Shown one piece after another: positions 35,369-43,789 of a stretch of 64,000 nt of DNA. The stretch covers positions 124,001 through 188,000 of the forward strand of contig NZ_JARXYX010000004.1 of the NCBI RefSeq assembly GCF_029893585.1, read 5' to 3'. Source of the stretch: Streptomyces sp. LBL (GTDB lineage: Bacteria; Actinomycetota; Actinomycetes; Streptomycetales; Streptomycetaceae). Below the pieces are notes generated by a model. It searched no databases, was not told where the DNA came from, and saw only the letters and a list, made by a program, of their open reading frames with translations. The first letter of the stretch is position 1. Each line of letters opens with the position of its first letter. A program made the position numbers and the translations under genes.

Positions 35369-35905
35369 TCAGGCGGAAATGCCGTCGATCCGGGCCAGGG
35401 CGTCGTCCGCGCCGAACGGTTGCAAGTACGGCAGCCAGCGCGGATCCCTATGGCCGGTCCCGATGATGCGCCAGGCCAGGCCGGTGGGCGGGGCGGGTTT
35501 GTGGCGCAGCCGCCAGCCGATCTCGACGAGATGGCGGTCGGCCTTGGTGTGGTTGCAGCGACGGCAGGACGCGACGACGTTGTCCCAGACGTGCTTGCCC
35601 CCGCGGCTGCGCGGGATGACGTGGTCGACGCTGGTTGCGACGCCACCGCAGTACATGCACCGGCCCCCGTCACGGGCGAAGAGCGCCCGCCGGGTGAGAG
35701 GAACGGGCCCCCGGTAGGGGACCCGCACGAATCGCTTGAGCCGGACCACGCTGGGTGCGGGAAGTGTGACGGTCGCGCTGTGCATGAAGGCGCCGGACTC
35801 CTCAAGGCACACGGCCTTGTTCTCCAGGACGAGGATGAGCGCTCGGCGGAGCGGTACGACGCCGAGCGGCTCGTACGACGCGTTCAGGACCAGGACATGC
35901 GGCAC
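35369..35905 (-). CDS. HNH endonuclease
   Basis: This 178-aa protein is of the widespread actinobacterial HNH type. The zinc pair CMYC (about 82-85), DHVIPRSRGG, the Asn in DNVVASCRRCNHTKA and the second CxxC complete the HNH fold. AAGGAGG lies six bases before the GTG at 35905. It is a stand-alone cytoplasmic nuclease of unknown physiological role, not part of a visible restriction system. It is divergent from the MscS gene. Confidence 0.9.
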   Translation of the reverse strand: MPHVLVLNASYEPLGVVPLRRALILVLENKAVCLEESGAFMHSATVTLPAPSVVRLKRFVRVPYRGPVPLTRRALFARDGGRCMYCGGVATSVDHVIPRSRGGKHVWDNVVASCRRCNHTKADRHLVEIGWRLRHKPAPPTGLAWRIIGTGHRDPRWLPYLQPFGADDALARIDGISA

Positions 35906-36257
35906 GGGTGGCCTCCTTGGACGCCGGCGGCGCGTGGCTCGCGCCGGGACGATTTCGTAGTCAGTCTCCCCTCATGCCTGGTGGAAGCGCCACCATGTCC
36001 CGGTAACGGGCTGGGAGTGTTTTCGACCACATCAGCTTCCTTCCCAGGGTCACGAGCGGTTCATCCCACCTGTTCATCCCCAGGTGGGCGGGTTATCTCT
36101 CCCGAACATCGCAACAGTCCGCACACGTTGCCCCGATAGTGTGGTGAGCCTGCCCCGCCGGTGACCTTTTCGTGACCTTGAACCACGACGTACGCCCACG
36201 CCGTACGGAACCTGACCGCGACCGGAGGGGCGGACCGCTGCACTGGAGGTACCTGCC
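35906..36257. other. 352-base divergent promoter region (HNH / mscS)
   Basis: No gene is seen. A hairpin CACCTG...CAGGTG lies at about 36067-36087. GATAGTGT at 36135-36142 contains a possible -10 (TAGTGT) for mscS with no good -35. A direct GTGACCTT pair lies at about 36160-36178. Confidence 0.4.
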
Positions 36258-37355
36258 GTGTCCTTGTCCGCCGTCCTGTCGGCCGCTGCTCCGTCGCCGT
36301 CGCCGTCCCCCTCGGGGACGCCGACCGCTCCGGTCGTGCCATCGCTCCAGGACGCCCAGAAGAGCGCGACGAACGCCGCGGGCTGGATCGAGGAGAACTG
36401 GTCCACGTGGCTGGCGATCGGCCTCAGGGTCCTGCTGATCATGCTGATCGCGACGGTGCTGAGAGTCGCGGTGCGGCGGGCGATCACCAAGCTGATCGAC
36501 CGGATGAACCGCACGGTCCAGTCGGTCGACGGCACGACCTTCGGCAGCCTGCTGGTGAACGTGGAGCGCCGCCGTCAGCGCTCACAGGCCATCGGCTCGG
36601 TGCTGCGCTCGGTGGCGAGCTTCCTGATCCTGGGCACCGCGGCCCTGATGGTCCTCGGCACCTTCGAGATCGACCTCGCCCCGCTGCTGGCGTCGGCCGG
36701 TGTCGCGGGTGTGGCGATCGGTTTCGGCGCACGGAACCTGGTCACGGACTTCCTCTCCGGCGTGTTCATGATCCTGGAGGACCAGTACGGCGTCGGCGAC
36801 ACGATCGACGCGGGCGTGGCCTCCGGCGAGGTCATCGAGGTCGGCCTGCGGGTGACCAAGCTGCGCGGCGACAACGGCGAGATCTGGTACGTCCGCAACG
36901 GCGAGGTCAAACGCATCGGCAACCTGTCCCAGGGCTGGGCGACGGCCGGGGTGGACGTGACCGTCCGGGCCGACGAGGACCTCGACAAGGTGAAGCGGAC
37001 CCTGAACGAGGTCAGCGAGAAGATGAGCAAGGAGGAGCCCTGGAACGAGCTCCTGTGGGGCCCGATCGAGGTCCTCGGCCTCGACAGCGTCCTGCTCGAC
37101 TCGATGGTCGTGCGCGTCTCCGCCAAGACCATGCCCGGCAAGGCCCTCACGGTCGAACGCGAACTGCGCTGGCGCATCAAGCGCGCCTTCGGCGCGGCGG
37201 ACATCCCGATCGTGGGCGGCACCACCGTGCACCCCGAAGAGCAGCCCACCGACCCGACGGCCGCGGTGGCGGCCCCCTCGGTGTACTCCAACACGACGTC
37301 TCCGCAGGCGGAGGCGGCCTCCCCGATCGTGCAGCCGAGGACGACGCCGAAGTAG
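36258..37355 (+). CDS. Small-conductance mechanosensitive channel (MscS family)
   Basis: This 365-aa protein has an N-terminal helix, two further helices and the conserved pore helix/beta-domain junction GVAIGFGARNLVTDFLSGVFMILEDQYGVGD (about 150-180). It opens under membrane tension to release solutes. The C-terminal about 40 residues are Pro/Thr-rich and disordered. GGAGGT lies seven bases before the GTG at 36258. It is monocistronic. Confidence 0.92.
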   Translation: MSLSAVLSAAAPSPSPSPSGTPTAPVVPSLQDAQKSATNAAGWIEENWSTWLAIGLRVLLIMLIATVLRVAVRRAITKLIDRMNRTVQSVDGTTFGSLLVNVERRRQRSQAIGSVLRSVASFLILGTAALMVLGTFEIDLAPLLASAGVAGVAIGFGARNLVTDFLSGVFMILEDQYGVGDTIDAGVASGEVIEVGLRVTKLRGDNGEIWYVRNGEVKRIGNLSQGWATAGVDVTVRADEDLDKVKRTLNEVSEKMSKEEPWNELLWGPIEVLGLDSVLLDSMVVRVSAKTMPGKALTVERELRWRIKRAFGAADIPIVGGTTVHPEEQPTDPTAAVAAPSVYSNTTSPQAEAASPIVQPRTTPK

Positions 37356-37373
37356 GGGTACGGCGGGGGTACG

Positions 37374-37613
37374 ACCGGCCAAGTTCCGCACGTACGCCGC
37401 CGCCGGCGTCCCCGCCTACGCCCTCATCGACCGGCACAGCGGGACGGCCCACTGCCACACGGACCCCGTCCTCCCGGCGACGATCCCACCGAGGCCCACT
37501 ACGGCACCGACACCAACGTGGACCTCGGACAAGGAGGAGACACGGCAACGGACAAGGGGGCCGCTGCGCAAAACTCGGCCAAGCTGATCGACACCATCCG
37601 CCAGGAGACGTAG
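37374..37613 (+). pseudogene. Uma2-family endonuclease remnant, frameshifted
   Basis: Sequence from about 37380 translates as KFRTYAAAGVPAYALIDRHS, the core of Uma2 (DUF820) nucleases (KxxxYAxAGVPxYxxID). Near 37473 the frame slips by one base and continues as DDPTEAHYGTDTNVDL until a TAG at 37611. The N-terminal half is missing. The gene is both truncated and frameshifted. Confidence 0.65.
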
Positions 37614-37616
37614 CCC

Positions 37617-37790
37617 ATGAACGAGTTCGACTTCACCAAGTCCAGCTACAGCAGCACCGCCGGCGAATGCGTCGAAGTCGCCCGCAACATCCCCCACACC
37701 GTCGCCGTCCGCGACTCCAAATCCCACGACGGCCCGATACTCCGCCTTGCCCCCAAAGCCTGGGCAGAGTTCACCGCGTCATTCGCCTGA
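37617..37790 (+). CDS. DUF397 domain protein
   Basis: This 57-aa protein reads MNEFDFTKSSYSSTAGECVE then VAVRDSKSHDGPILRLAPKA and AWAEFTASF, a textbook DUF397 (the partner family of XRE/WhiJ-like regulators in Streptomyces). The start lies three bases after the remnant's stop; CAGGAG about 12 bases before the ATG may serve as binding site. An XRE-type gene follows 155 bases downstream. DUF397 proteins are thought to modulate the cognate XRE regulator; some such pairs behave as toxin-antitoxin-like units. Confidence 0.85.
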   Translation: MNEFDFTKSSYSSTAGECVEVARNIPHTVAVRDSKSHDGPILRLAPKAWAEFTASFA

Positions 37791-37945
37791 GATTCCGCCC
37801 TCCTTCGTCCTCCCAAGCCAGGCAGCACCCTCCAAAGACCCAGGGCACCCTGTCCGTGGGCTCGACCATCGGAGAGACCACTGGCGGTTCGCCTCACTAT
37901 GTGGCGGGGGTAGCGTCTGAGTGTTGCCGCAGAACGGAGTTCGCC

Positions 37946-38443
37946 GTGTCGCAGACCATCGAGGAGCACACCGGCGCTCGGATCGCCCGTATCCGGAAGC
38001 AGCGCGGCCTGACGCAGCAGGGGCTGGCGATGCGCGCTCACGTGTCGAAGTCGCTGTTGTCGAAGGCCGAGTGCGGACAGAAGCCCGCCTCCCCGGCTCT
38101 TGTCGCTGCCTGTGCCCGCGCGCTCGGCGTCTCCGCGTCCGAGTTGCTGGGGCAGCCGTACGCCAAGGAATTGCGGCGCGACCACATGGATGCCCTGATC
38201 CAGCCGATTCGTGAGGGGCTGGAGAACTGGGACATCGCTCTGGAATGGGAGACGGCTCCGCGCCCGGCCGCTTTGATCTGGACGGATGTCCAACAGGCTC
38301 TGGAGCAGCGCCGTCAGGCGCAGTACACGGACATGGTGCGCAACCTGCCGGTGCTGATCGACGAGTCGGTGCAGGCGGTGCACACCAGTACCGGGGAGGG
38401 GCAGCGGCTGGCCTACGAGTGTCTGGCGGAGACGTTCCGTTGA
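37946..38443 (+). CDS. XRE-family helix-turn-helix regulator, probably truncated
   Basis: This 165-aa protein begins (GTG 37946, GGAG six bases upstream) with an XRE domain RIRKQRGLTQQGLAMRAHVSKSLLSKAECG (about 14-45). The following helical part breaks off at CLAETFR. Relatives usually continue for another 200 residues with TPR-like repeats, so this is likely a shortened form. The next 150 bases show an open frame with an acidic tail, but no homology is recognised. TAGCGT at about 37911 could be its -10. Confidence 0.7.
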   Translation: MSQTIEEHTGARIARIRKQRGLTQQGLAMRAHVSKSLLSKAECGQKPASPALVAACARALGVSASELLGQPYAKELRRDHMDALIQPIREGLENWDIALEWETAPRPAALIWTDVQQALEQRRQAQYTDMVRNLPVLIDESVQAVHTSTGEGQRLAYECLAETFR

Positions 38444-38630
38444 CTGAGGCACTCGGCAACGTGCACCGCATCGCGGTGAGCCGCGGAGCACGCCTGCCCA
38501 CACCCGCCGACGACGATCTCGACACCGTGGACGACCTGGAGGACGACGAAGACCAACAGGACAGCGCGCATCCCGTCGCCTGCCGCTGACTGCACCCCGC
38601 GACTCCCCGTCCCGGCCGGGACGGGCGGTG

Positions 38631-38664
38631 AAATCCCCGGAGCGCCATAAGTCTCCGGGGATTT
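38631..38664. terminator. Hairpin terminator downstream of the XRE gene
   Basis: AAATCCCCGGA at 38631-38641 pairs perfectly with TCCGGGGATTT at 38654-38664 (11 bp, A/T-rich ends usable in both directions). A third partial copy, CCCCGGAGCGC, follows at about 38670. Confidence 0.8.
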
Positions 38665-38795
38665 ATGTCCCCGGAGCGCTTGGCTCCTGGACGAGGGCTC
38701 GCCTGTTCCAGGCTCATTTGGAGTGAGCAAGAGCCAGATACGACAACCTGATCCCAGGGTGTCGTGTCGGCAACGGCGGTCCTGGTTGCACCGGC

Positions 38796-38978
38796 TCAGC
38801 GGGCCGTCCACCGGTCCATCTCCCGCGCCCGCGTGTCCAGCGCGGTGACGACGGCGGCTGACGCGGTCCGGGGACTGCCGGGAAACCTGCACGTCGCGCA
38901 GGACGCCACCACACACATGGCCGGACCCCGGTTCGGGCATCTCCAGCAGGATTCCCGCGCGTCGCACTCGCCGGCCAT
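38796..38978 (-). CDS. Possible small Cys-rich protein
   Basis: A 60-codon frame reads MAGECDARESCWRCPNRGPA and then MCVVASCATCRF before an amphipathic helix (AAVVTALDTRAREMDRWTAR). Six Cys in two clusters (CxxC and CxxxxCxxC) suggest a metal-binding knuckle. The ribosome-binding site is weak (CTGGGG). It lies in the 564 bases between the XRE/terminator region and csnR, where nothing else is recognised. Treat as tentative. Confidence 0.4.
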   Translation of the reverse strand: MAGECDARESCWRCPNRGPAMCVVASCATCRFPGSPRTASAAVVTALDTRAREMDRWTAR

Positions 38979-39078
38979 GGTCCGGCCCCAGCCGCACAGC
39001 CCCACGTAACGACTTCGTTTCCCGCCACTGGCCGGTATTGACGCCTCCCCCGCCCTCGGCCTACCTTCCTCCCACCGA

Positions 39079-39093
39079 TAGGAAAGTTTCCTA
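39079..39093. promoter_or_regulatory. CsnR (ROK) operator palindrome
   Basis: TAGGAAAGTTTCCTA is a perfect 15-base palindrome around one central G, 61 bases before the csnR start. From memory, it matches the AGGAAA/TTTCCT operator described for CsnR upstream of Streptomyces chitosanase genes. It should mediate autorepression of the whole operon until chitosan oligosaccharides are present. Confidence 0.75.
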
Positions 39094-39154
39094 ACAATGG
39101 TTCCGAGATGGACTTCCCGATACACCACTGGGAAGCTGGGCAGCCGAAGGGCAG

Positions 39155-40387
39155 GTGTCGACAATCATGGCAGGAACCACCGGTACGCCGGGCACCCCTC
39201 GCGTTCTGCGGGCCATGAACGACCGGGCGGCGCTCGATCTCCTGCTGGAGCACGGACCGCTGTCCCGCACCCGGATCGGCAAGCTCACCGGCCTCTCGAA
39301 GCCGACCGCGTCCCAGCTGCTGGCCCGCCTGGAGGCATCCGGGCTGGTCCTGGCGACCGGCACCAGCGAGGGCCGACCGGGACCCAGCGCTCAGCTGTAC
39401 GCGGTGAACCCCGCCGCCGCCCGGGTCGCCGGGCTCGACGTCACCCCGGCCGGTATCCGGGCCGCGGTGGCCGACATCACCGGCCGCACCATCGGGCAGT
39501 TCGAACTGCCGACCCCCGGCCGCAGCGCCCACGGCGCCGTGGACCGCGTACTGCGGGCCATGGACGGGGCGGTCAAGGACGCCGGTCTGCACCGCACCGA
39601 CATCAACCGGCTCGTCATCGGCACCCCCGGCGCCTTCGACCCCGGCACCGGCCATCTGCGCTACGCCCCCCATCTGCCCGGCTGGCACTCGCCCGGCCTG
39701 CTGGCGGAGTTGGCCGCCGCGCTCGGTCCGATCCCCTTCGAGGCGGAGAACGACGTCAACCTCGCCGCCGTGGCCGAGCAGCGCATCGGCGAGGCTCGCG
39801 GCTGTGAGAACTTCACCCTGCTCTGGGGGGAGCGAGGCTTCGGTGCGGCGGTCGTGATCGGCGGCCGGCTGCACCGGGGTGCCACCGGGGGCGCGGGCGA
39901 GGTCGCCTTCCTCCCCCTGCCCGGGGCCCCGCTCATCCGCAATGTCGCCCGCAGCAACTCGGGCGGCTTCGAGGAACTGGCCGGGCGCCGGGCCCTGTTG
40001 AGCCTGGCCCGCGAACACGGGCTGACGCCGCCACCCGGCGGCAGCCTCACCGAGAAGGCCCAGGCGGTGGTCGCCGAGGCGGCCCGCACGACCCCGGGAG
40101 CGGGCGAAGCCATGCTCGCCGAGTACGCGACCTGGCTGGCGACCGGGCTCGCCGCGGTCGTCACGGTGATCGATCCCGAACTCATCATCCTGGCGGGCGG
40201 GGTGATCACGGCCGGCGGGGAACCCCTGCGGGCCCTGATCCAGTCCGAGCTCGCCGAGCTGGCCGTACCCCGGCCTCCCATCCGCCTCAGCACCACACCC
40301 GGCAGCGCCGTACTGAGCGGAGCCCTGCAGTCCGCCCTCGCCGCCACCCGCGACGAGGTCTTCGACACCACGGATCGCAGCCCTTGA
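39155..40387 (+). CDS. csnR: ROK-family repressor CsnR
   Basis: This 410-aa protein has an N-terminal winged helix (SRTRIGKLTGLSKPTASQLLARLEASG, about 40-66) and ROK domain (GLDVTPAGIRAAVADITG, GFGAAVVIGGRLHRGATGGAGE). The usual ROK zinc motif CxCGxxGCxE is missing; PGAPLIRNVARSNSGGF stands in its place. The GTG at 39155 or ATG at 39167 may be used. It heads the csnR-E-F-G-H-K gene order known from S. lividans/S. coelicolor, where CsnR represses chitosanase and oligosaccharide uptake and glucosamine oligomers are the inducer. Confidence 0.85.
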   Translation: MSTIMAGTTGTPGTPRVLRAMNDRAALDLLLEHGPLSRTRIGKLTGLSKPTASQLLARLEASGLVLATGTSEGRPGPSAQLYAVNPAAARVAGLDVTPAGIRAAVADITGRTIGQFELPTPGRSAHGAVDRVLRAMDGAVKDAGLHRTDINRLVIGTPGAFDPGTGHLRYAPHLPGWHSPGLLAELAAALGPIPFEAENDVNLAAVAEQRIGEARGCENFTLLWGERGFGAAVVIGGRLHRGATGGAGEVAFLPLPGAPLIRNVARSNSGGFEELAGRRALLSLAREHGLTPPPGGSLTEKAQAVVAEAARTTPGAGEAMLAEYATWLATGLAAVVTVIDPELIILAGGVITAGGEPLRALIQSELAELAVPRPPIRLSTTPGSAVLSGALQSALAATRDEVFDTTDRSP

Positions 40388-40570
40388 TCCGCACCATCGG
40401 GTGAGCGGCCCGACGGCGTGACCGATCGGACCGTCCGAGCCCTTCGACACCCCGCGTGAACCCCGCCCTCGCCGGCACACCCCCGCCGCGCAGTACCCGT
40501 TCCCGTTCCTGCTCCCGTTCCCGTCCCTGCTCCCGTTCCCGCCCCTGCCCCTGCCCAGAGGAGTTCCGTC

Positions 40571-41902
40571 ATGCCCAAAATCAGCCGTGTCTGTCTCGCC
40601 GGCGCGGTCACCACGCTCGCCCTGACCGCCTCCGCCTGTACCGGCTCCAGTACGTCCGGCGCGAACGACGACGTGAGCAAGCCGTCCACCATCACCTTCT
40701 GGCATCCCTGGAGCGCCCCCAACGAGGTCAAGGCCATCGAGGCGAACGTCGCGGCCTTCGAGAAGGCGCACCCCACCATCAAGGTCAAGATCGTCGGCAA
40801 TGTCGACGCCGACAAGGTGAACCAGGCGCTGCGCGCCGGCGGCTCCAACGCCCCCGACGTGGTGGCCTCCCCCGAGACCAGCAACGTCGGCAAGTTCTGC
40901 TCGTCCGGGGTCTTCGCCGACCTCAAGCCGTTCCTCGCGAAGTCGAAGATCGACACCGCGAAGACGTTCCCCAAGCCCATGTTGGACTACACCCAGTTCG
41001 AGGGCACGCGCTGCGCGCTGCCGCTGCTCGGCGACGCGTACGGCCTCTACTACAACAAGACGGCGTTCGAGAAGGCCGGCATCAAGTCCCCGCCGAAGAC
41101 GCTCTCCGAGTTCAAGGCCGACGCGGTCAAGCTGACCAAGAGCAAGGGCGACAGCTACTCCCAGCTCGGCTTCATGCCGAACTTCCACGGCTACGAGGTC
41201 ACCGTCCCGCACCTCGCGGCGCAGTGGGGACCCGAGTACTTCACCTCCGACGGGAAGTCCAACGTCGCCAAGGACCCGACTTTCAAGGGGCTGCTGACCT
41301 GGCAGCAGGACATGGTGAAGTCGCTCGGCGGCTTCAAGAAGCTGGAGAAGTACCGCTCCACCTTCGGTGACGAGTGGTCGGCGCAGAACCCGCTGCAGAC
41401 CGGGCAGATCGCCATGAACATAGACGGCGAGTGGCGCGGCGGGATGATGGAGGACGCCGGTGTGAAGTTCGACTGGGGCGTCGCGCCGTTCCCCGTGCCG
41501 GACGACCAGGCCGCCACCTACGGCAAGGGCTTCCTGACCGGCACGGTCATCGGTCTCGCCAGTACCAGCAGCAAGCAGAACGCCGCCTGGGAGCTGGTGA
41601 AGTACATGACCACCGACACCGACGCGGTCGTCTCCTTCGCCAACGCCATCAACAACGTCCCCTCGACCTTCGAGGCGCTGAAGTCGCCGAAGCTCAAGAA
41701 CGACGTGGCGATGAACGCGTTCGTGAAGATCGCCCAGAACCCGAACAGCAACACCACGCCCGCCGCGGTCAACGGCAGCGCCTACGAGGAGACGCTGCAG
41801 AATCTCGCGTACGACTACGAGTCCGGGAAGTCCAAGGACCTGGACGCGGGTCTGAAGAAGACCGCCGGACAGATCGACACCGACATCGCCAAGGCGAAGT
41901 AG
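40571..41902 (+). CDS. csnE: Chitosan-oligosaccharide ABC binding lipoprotein
   Basis: This 443-aa family-1 extracellular sugar-binding protein has a signal peptide with lipobox TASAC (Cys about 23), then STITFWHPWSAPNEVKAIEA typical of the maltose-binding-like fold, and GQIAMNIDGEWRGGMMEDAG. AGAGGAG precedes the ATG. A C-rich (TGCTCCCGTTCCCG) direct repeat occupies the gap after csnR. It delivers oligosaccharides to the two permeases that follow; no ATPase gene is in the operon, so a shared MsiK-type ATPase is expected. Confidence 0.88.
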   Translation: MPKISRVCLAGAVTTLALTASACTGSSTSGANDDVSKPSTITFWHPWSAPNEVKAIEANVAAFEKAHPTIKVKIVGNVDADKVNQALRAGGSNAPDVVASPETSNVGKFCSSGVFADLKPFLAKSKIDTAKTFPKPMLDYTQFEGTRCALPLLGDAYGLYYNKTAFEKAGIKSPPKTLSEFKADAVKLTKSKGDSYSQLGFMPNFHGYEVTVPHLAAQWGPEYFTSDGKSNVAKDPTFKGLLTWQQDMVKSLGGFKKLEKYRSTFGDEWSAQNPLQTGQIAMNIDGEWRGGMMEDAGVKFDWGVAPFPVPDDQAATYGKGFLTGTVIGLASTSSKQNAAWELVKYMTTDTDAVVSFANAINNVPSTFEALKSPKLKNDVAMNAFVKIAQNPNSNTTPAAVNGSAYEETLQNLAYDYESGKSKDLDAGLKKTAGQIDTDIAKAK

Positions 41903-41906
41903 TCCC

Positions 41907-42866
41907 ATGGCGACCGTCTCCGGCCACGCGACGGCGCTTCGCTCGAAGCGCCGTCGGGAGGGGCTGCGCACGCTGGCGTTCCTCTCCCCCTGGCTCATCG
42001 GTTTCAGCGTCTTCTTCGCCTATCCGCTGCTCTCCACCGTCTACTTCTCCTTCATGAAGTACGACGGCTTCCGGCCGCCCACCTTCAACGGCCTCGCCAA
42101 CTGGACGTACGTCTTCAGCCAGTACCCGTTCTTCTGGGCCGCGATGCGCAACACCCTGTGGCTCGTGGTGATCATGGTGGCGTGCCGGGTTCTCTTCGGG
42201 CTCGGGATCGGGCTGCTGATCACGAAGATCAAGACGGGTGCGGGGCTGTTCCGTACGTTCTTCTACCTTCCGTACCTCGCCCCGCCGGTGGCCGCGACCC
42301 TGGCCTTCGCCTTCCTGCTCAACCCGGGCACGGGCCCGGTCAACCAGGTGCTCGGCGATCTGGGCCTGCCCCAGCCAGGCTGGTTCAACGACCCGGCCTG
42401 GTCGAAGCCGGCGCTGACGCTGCTCGCTCTGTGGGGCATCGGCGATCTCATGGTCATCTTCATGGCGGCGCTGCTCGACGTGCCCAAGGAGCAGTACGAG
42501 GCGGCCGAGCTGGACGGCGCGGGGGCCTGGAAGCGGTTCCGGTTCGTCACGCTGCCGAACATCTCCCCCATCATGCTGTTCGCCGTCGTCACCGGTGTCA
42601 TCCAGACCATGCAGTACTACACACAGCCGCTCATCGCCGGTAAGACGGCCAGCGGTGTCATCGGCGCCGGCGCAGGCCAGATCTACGAGCCCGGCTATCC
42701 GGGGAAGTCCACGCTCACGCTCCCCCAGCTCATCTACACCCTGGGCTTCCAGCGCTTCGACACCGGCTCCGCCTGTGTGGTCGCTCTCGTCCTGTTCGCT
42801 CTGTCCATGGCGTTCACCGCGCTGCTGATGCGCCGCCGCAGCGGCCTGATCACGGTGGAGGACTGA
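41907..42866 (+). CDS. csnF: Sugar ABC transporter permease (MalF type)
   Basis: This 319-aa permease has six helices and the EAA loop YEAAELDGAGAWKRFRFVTLPNISP (about 195-219). The N terminus is basic (SKRRREGLR). It starts four bases after the csnE stop. It forms the channel with the next gene product. Confidence 0.9.
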   Translation: MATVSGHATALRSKRRREGLRTLAFLSPWLIGFSVFFAYPLLSTVYFSFMKYDGFRPPTFNGLANWTYVFSQYPFFWAAMRNTLWLVVIMVACRVLFGLGIGLLITKIKTGAGLFRTFFYLPYLAPPVAATLAFAFLLNPGTGPVNQVLGDLGLPQPGWFNDPAWSKPALTLLALWGIGDLMVIFMAALLDVPKEQYEAAELDGAGAWKRFRFVTLPNISPIMLFAVVTGVIQTMQYYTQPLIAGKTASGVIGAGAGQIYEPGYPGKSTLTLPQLIYTLGFQRFDTGSACVVALVLFALSMAFTALLMRRRSGLITVED

Positions 42867-42871
42867 TCCCC

Positions 42872-43789
42872 ATGACCAACACCGTCACCGCACGCCCCAC
42901 TGCCCCTTCGGCCGGCGGTCCGGCCTCCCCGGCCGGCCGTGGCCCGGCGGAGCGCGCCGCCCGCCGCCGGGCGCTGCTGCACTGGATCGGCGTGCACTCG
43001 CTCGGTATCGCGGCCGCGCTGTTCTTCGTGCTGCCGTTCGTCTTCATCCTGCTGACCTCCCTGATGGACGATCAGCAGGCGCTGACGAGCGCGCTGTGGC
43101 CGCGTTCCTGGAACTGGGACAACTACGCGCAGGTGTGGAACGCCCCCGGCTTCCTCACCTGGTGGCGCAACACCCTGCTGTACGCGGGTCTGGGCACGGC
43201 CTTGACCGTCGTCTCCAGCGTCCCGGTGGCCTACGCCCTGGCCAAGTTCCGCTTCCGCGGGCGACGCATCGCGATGATGCTCGTGATCTCCACGATGATG
43301 CTGCCGCCGCAGGTGATCATCGTGCCCATGTACCTGTTCTGGGCCAAGCAGATGCATCTGACCGGCACCCTGTGGCCGTTGATCATCCCGATGGCCTTCG
43401 GCGACGCGTTCAGTATCTTCCTGCTGCGTCAGTTCCTGCTGACCATCCCGGACGAGTATCTCGACGCGGCCAAGGTCGACGGCTGCGGTGATCTGCGCAC
43501 CCTGTGGCGCATCGTCATACCGCTGGCCAAGCCGGGCATCGCCGCGGTCGCCCTGTTCCAGTTCTTCTACTGCTGGAACGACTACTTCGGCCCGCAGATA
43601 TACGCCAGCGACAACCCGGCGGCCTGGACGCTGAGTTACGGGCTGGAGTCCTTCAAGGACAATCACCACACGAACTGGAATCTCACGATGGCCGCGACCC
43701 TGCTCGTCATGGCGCCGGTGATCGCGGTCTTCTTCTTCGCGCAAAAGGCCTTCATCGAAGGCGTGACACTGACAGGAGTCAAAGGGTGA
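42872..43789 (+). CDS. csnG: Sugar ABC transporter permease (MalG type)
   Basis: This 305-aa permease has six helices and the EAA loop YLDAAKVDGCGDLRTLWRIVIPLAKPG (about 194-219). The N terminus is a Pro/Ala-rich cytoplasmic tail. It begins five bases after csnF and its stop overlaps the next GTG, so translation is coupled. Confidence 0.9.
   Translation: MTNTVTARPTAPSAGGPASPAGRGPAERAARRRALLHWIGVHSLGIAAALFFVLPFVFILLTSLMDDQQALTSALWPRSWNWDNYAQVWNAPGFLTWWRNTLLYAGLGTALTVVSSVPVAYALAKFRFRGRRIAMMLVISTMMLPPQVIIVPMYLFWAKQMHLTGTLWPLIIPMAFGDAFSIFLLRQFLLTIPDEYLDAAKVDGCGDLRTLWRIVIPLAKPGIAAVALFQFFYCWNDYFGPQIYASDNPAAWTLSYGLESFKDNHHTNWNLTMAATLLVMAPVIAVFFFAQKAFIEGVTLTGVKG

Noticed and set aside
35356..35396. 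Inverted repeat CCCGGATC...GATCCGGG at the 3' end of the HNH gene as a terminator.
   Set aside because: One arm lies inside the coding sequence and the loop is long. It may be coincidental, so it was not called.
38440..38589. TTG-started 49-codon frame with an acidic tail (DDDLDTVDDLEDDED) right after the XRE gene.
   Set aside because: No clear ribosome-binding site beyond coupling with the XRE stop, and no family recognised. It may be the tail of a once longer gene.
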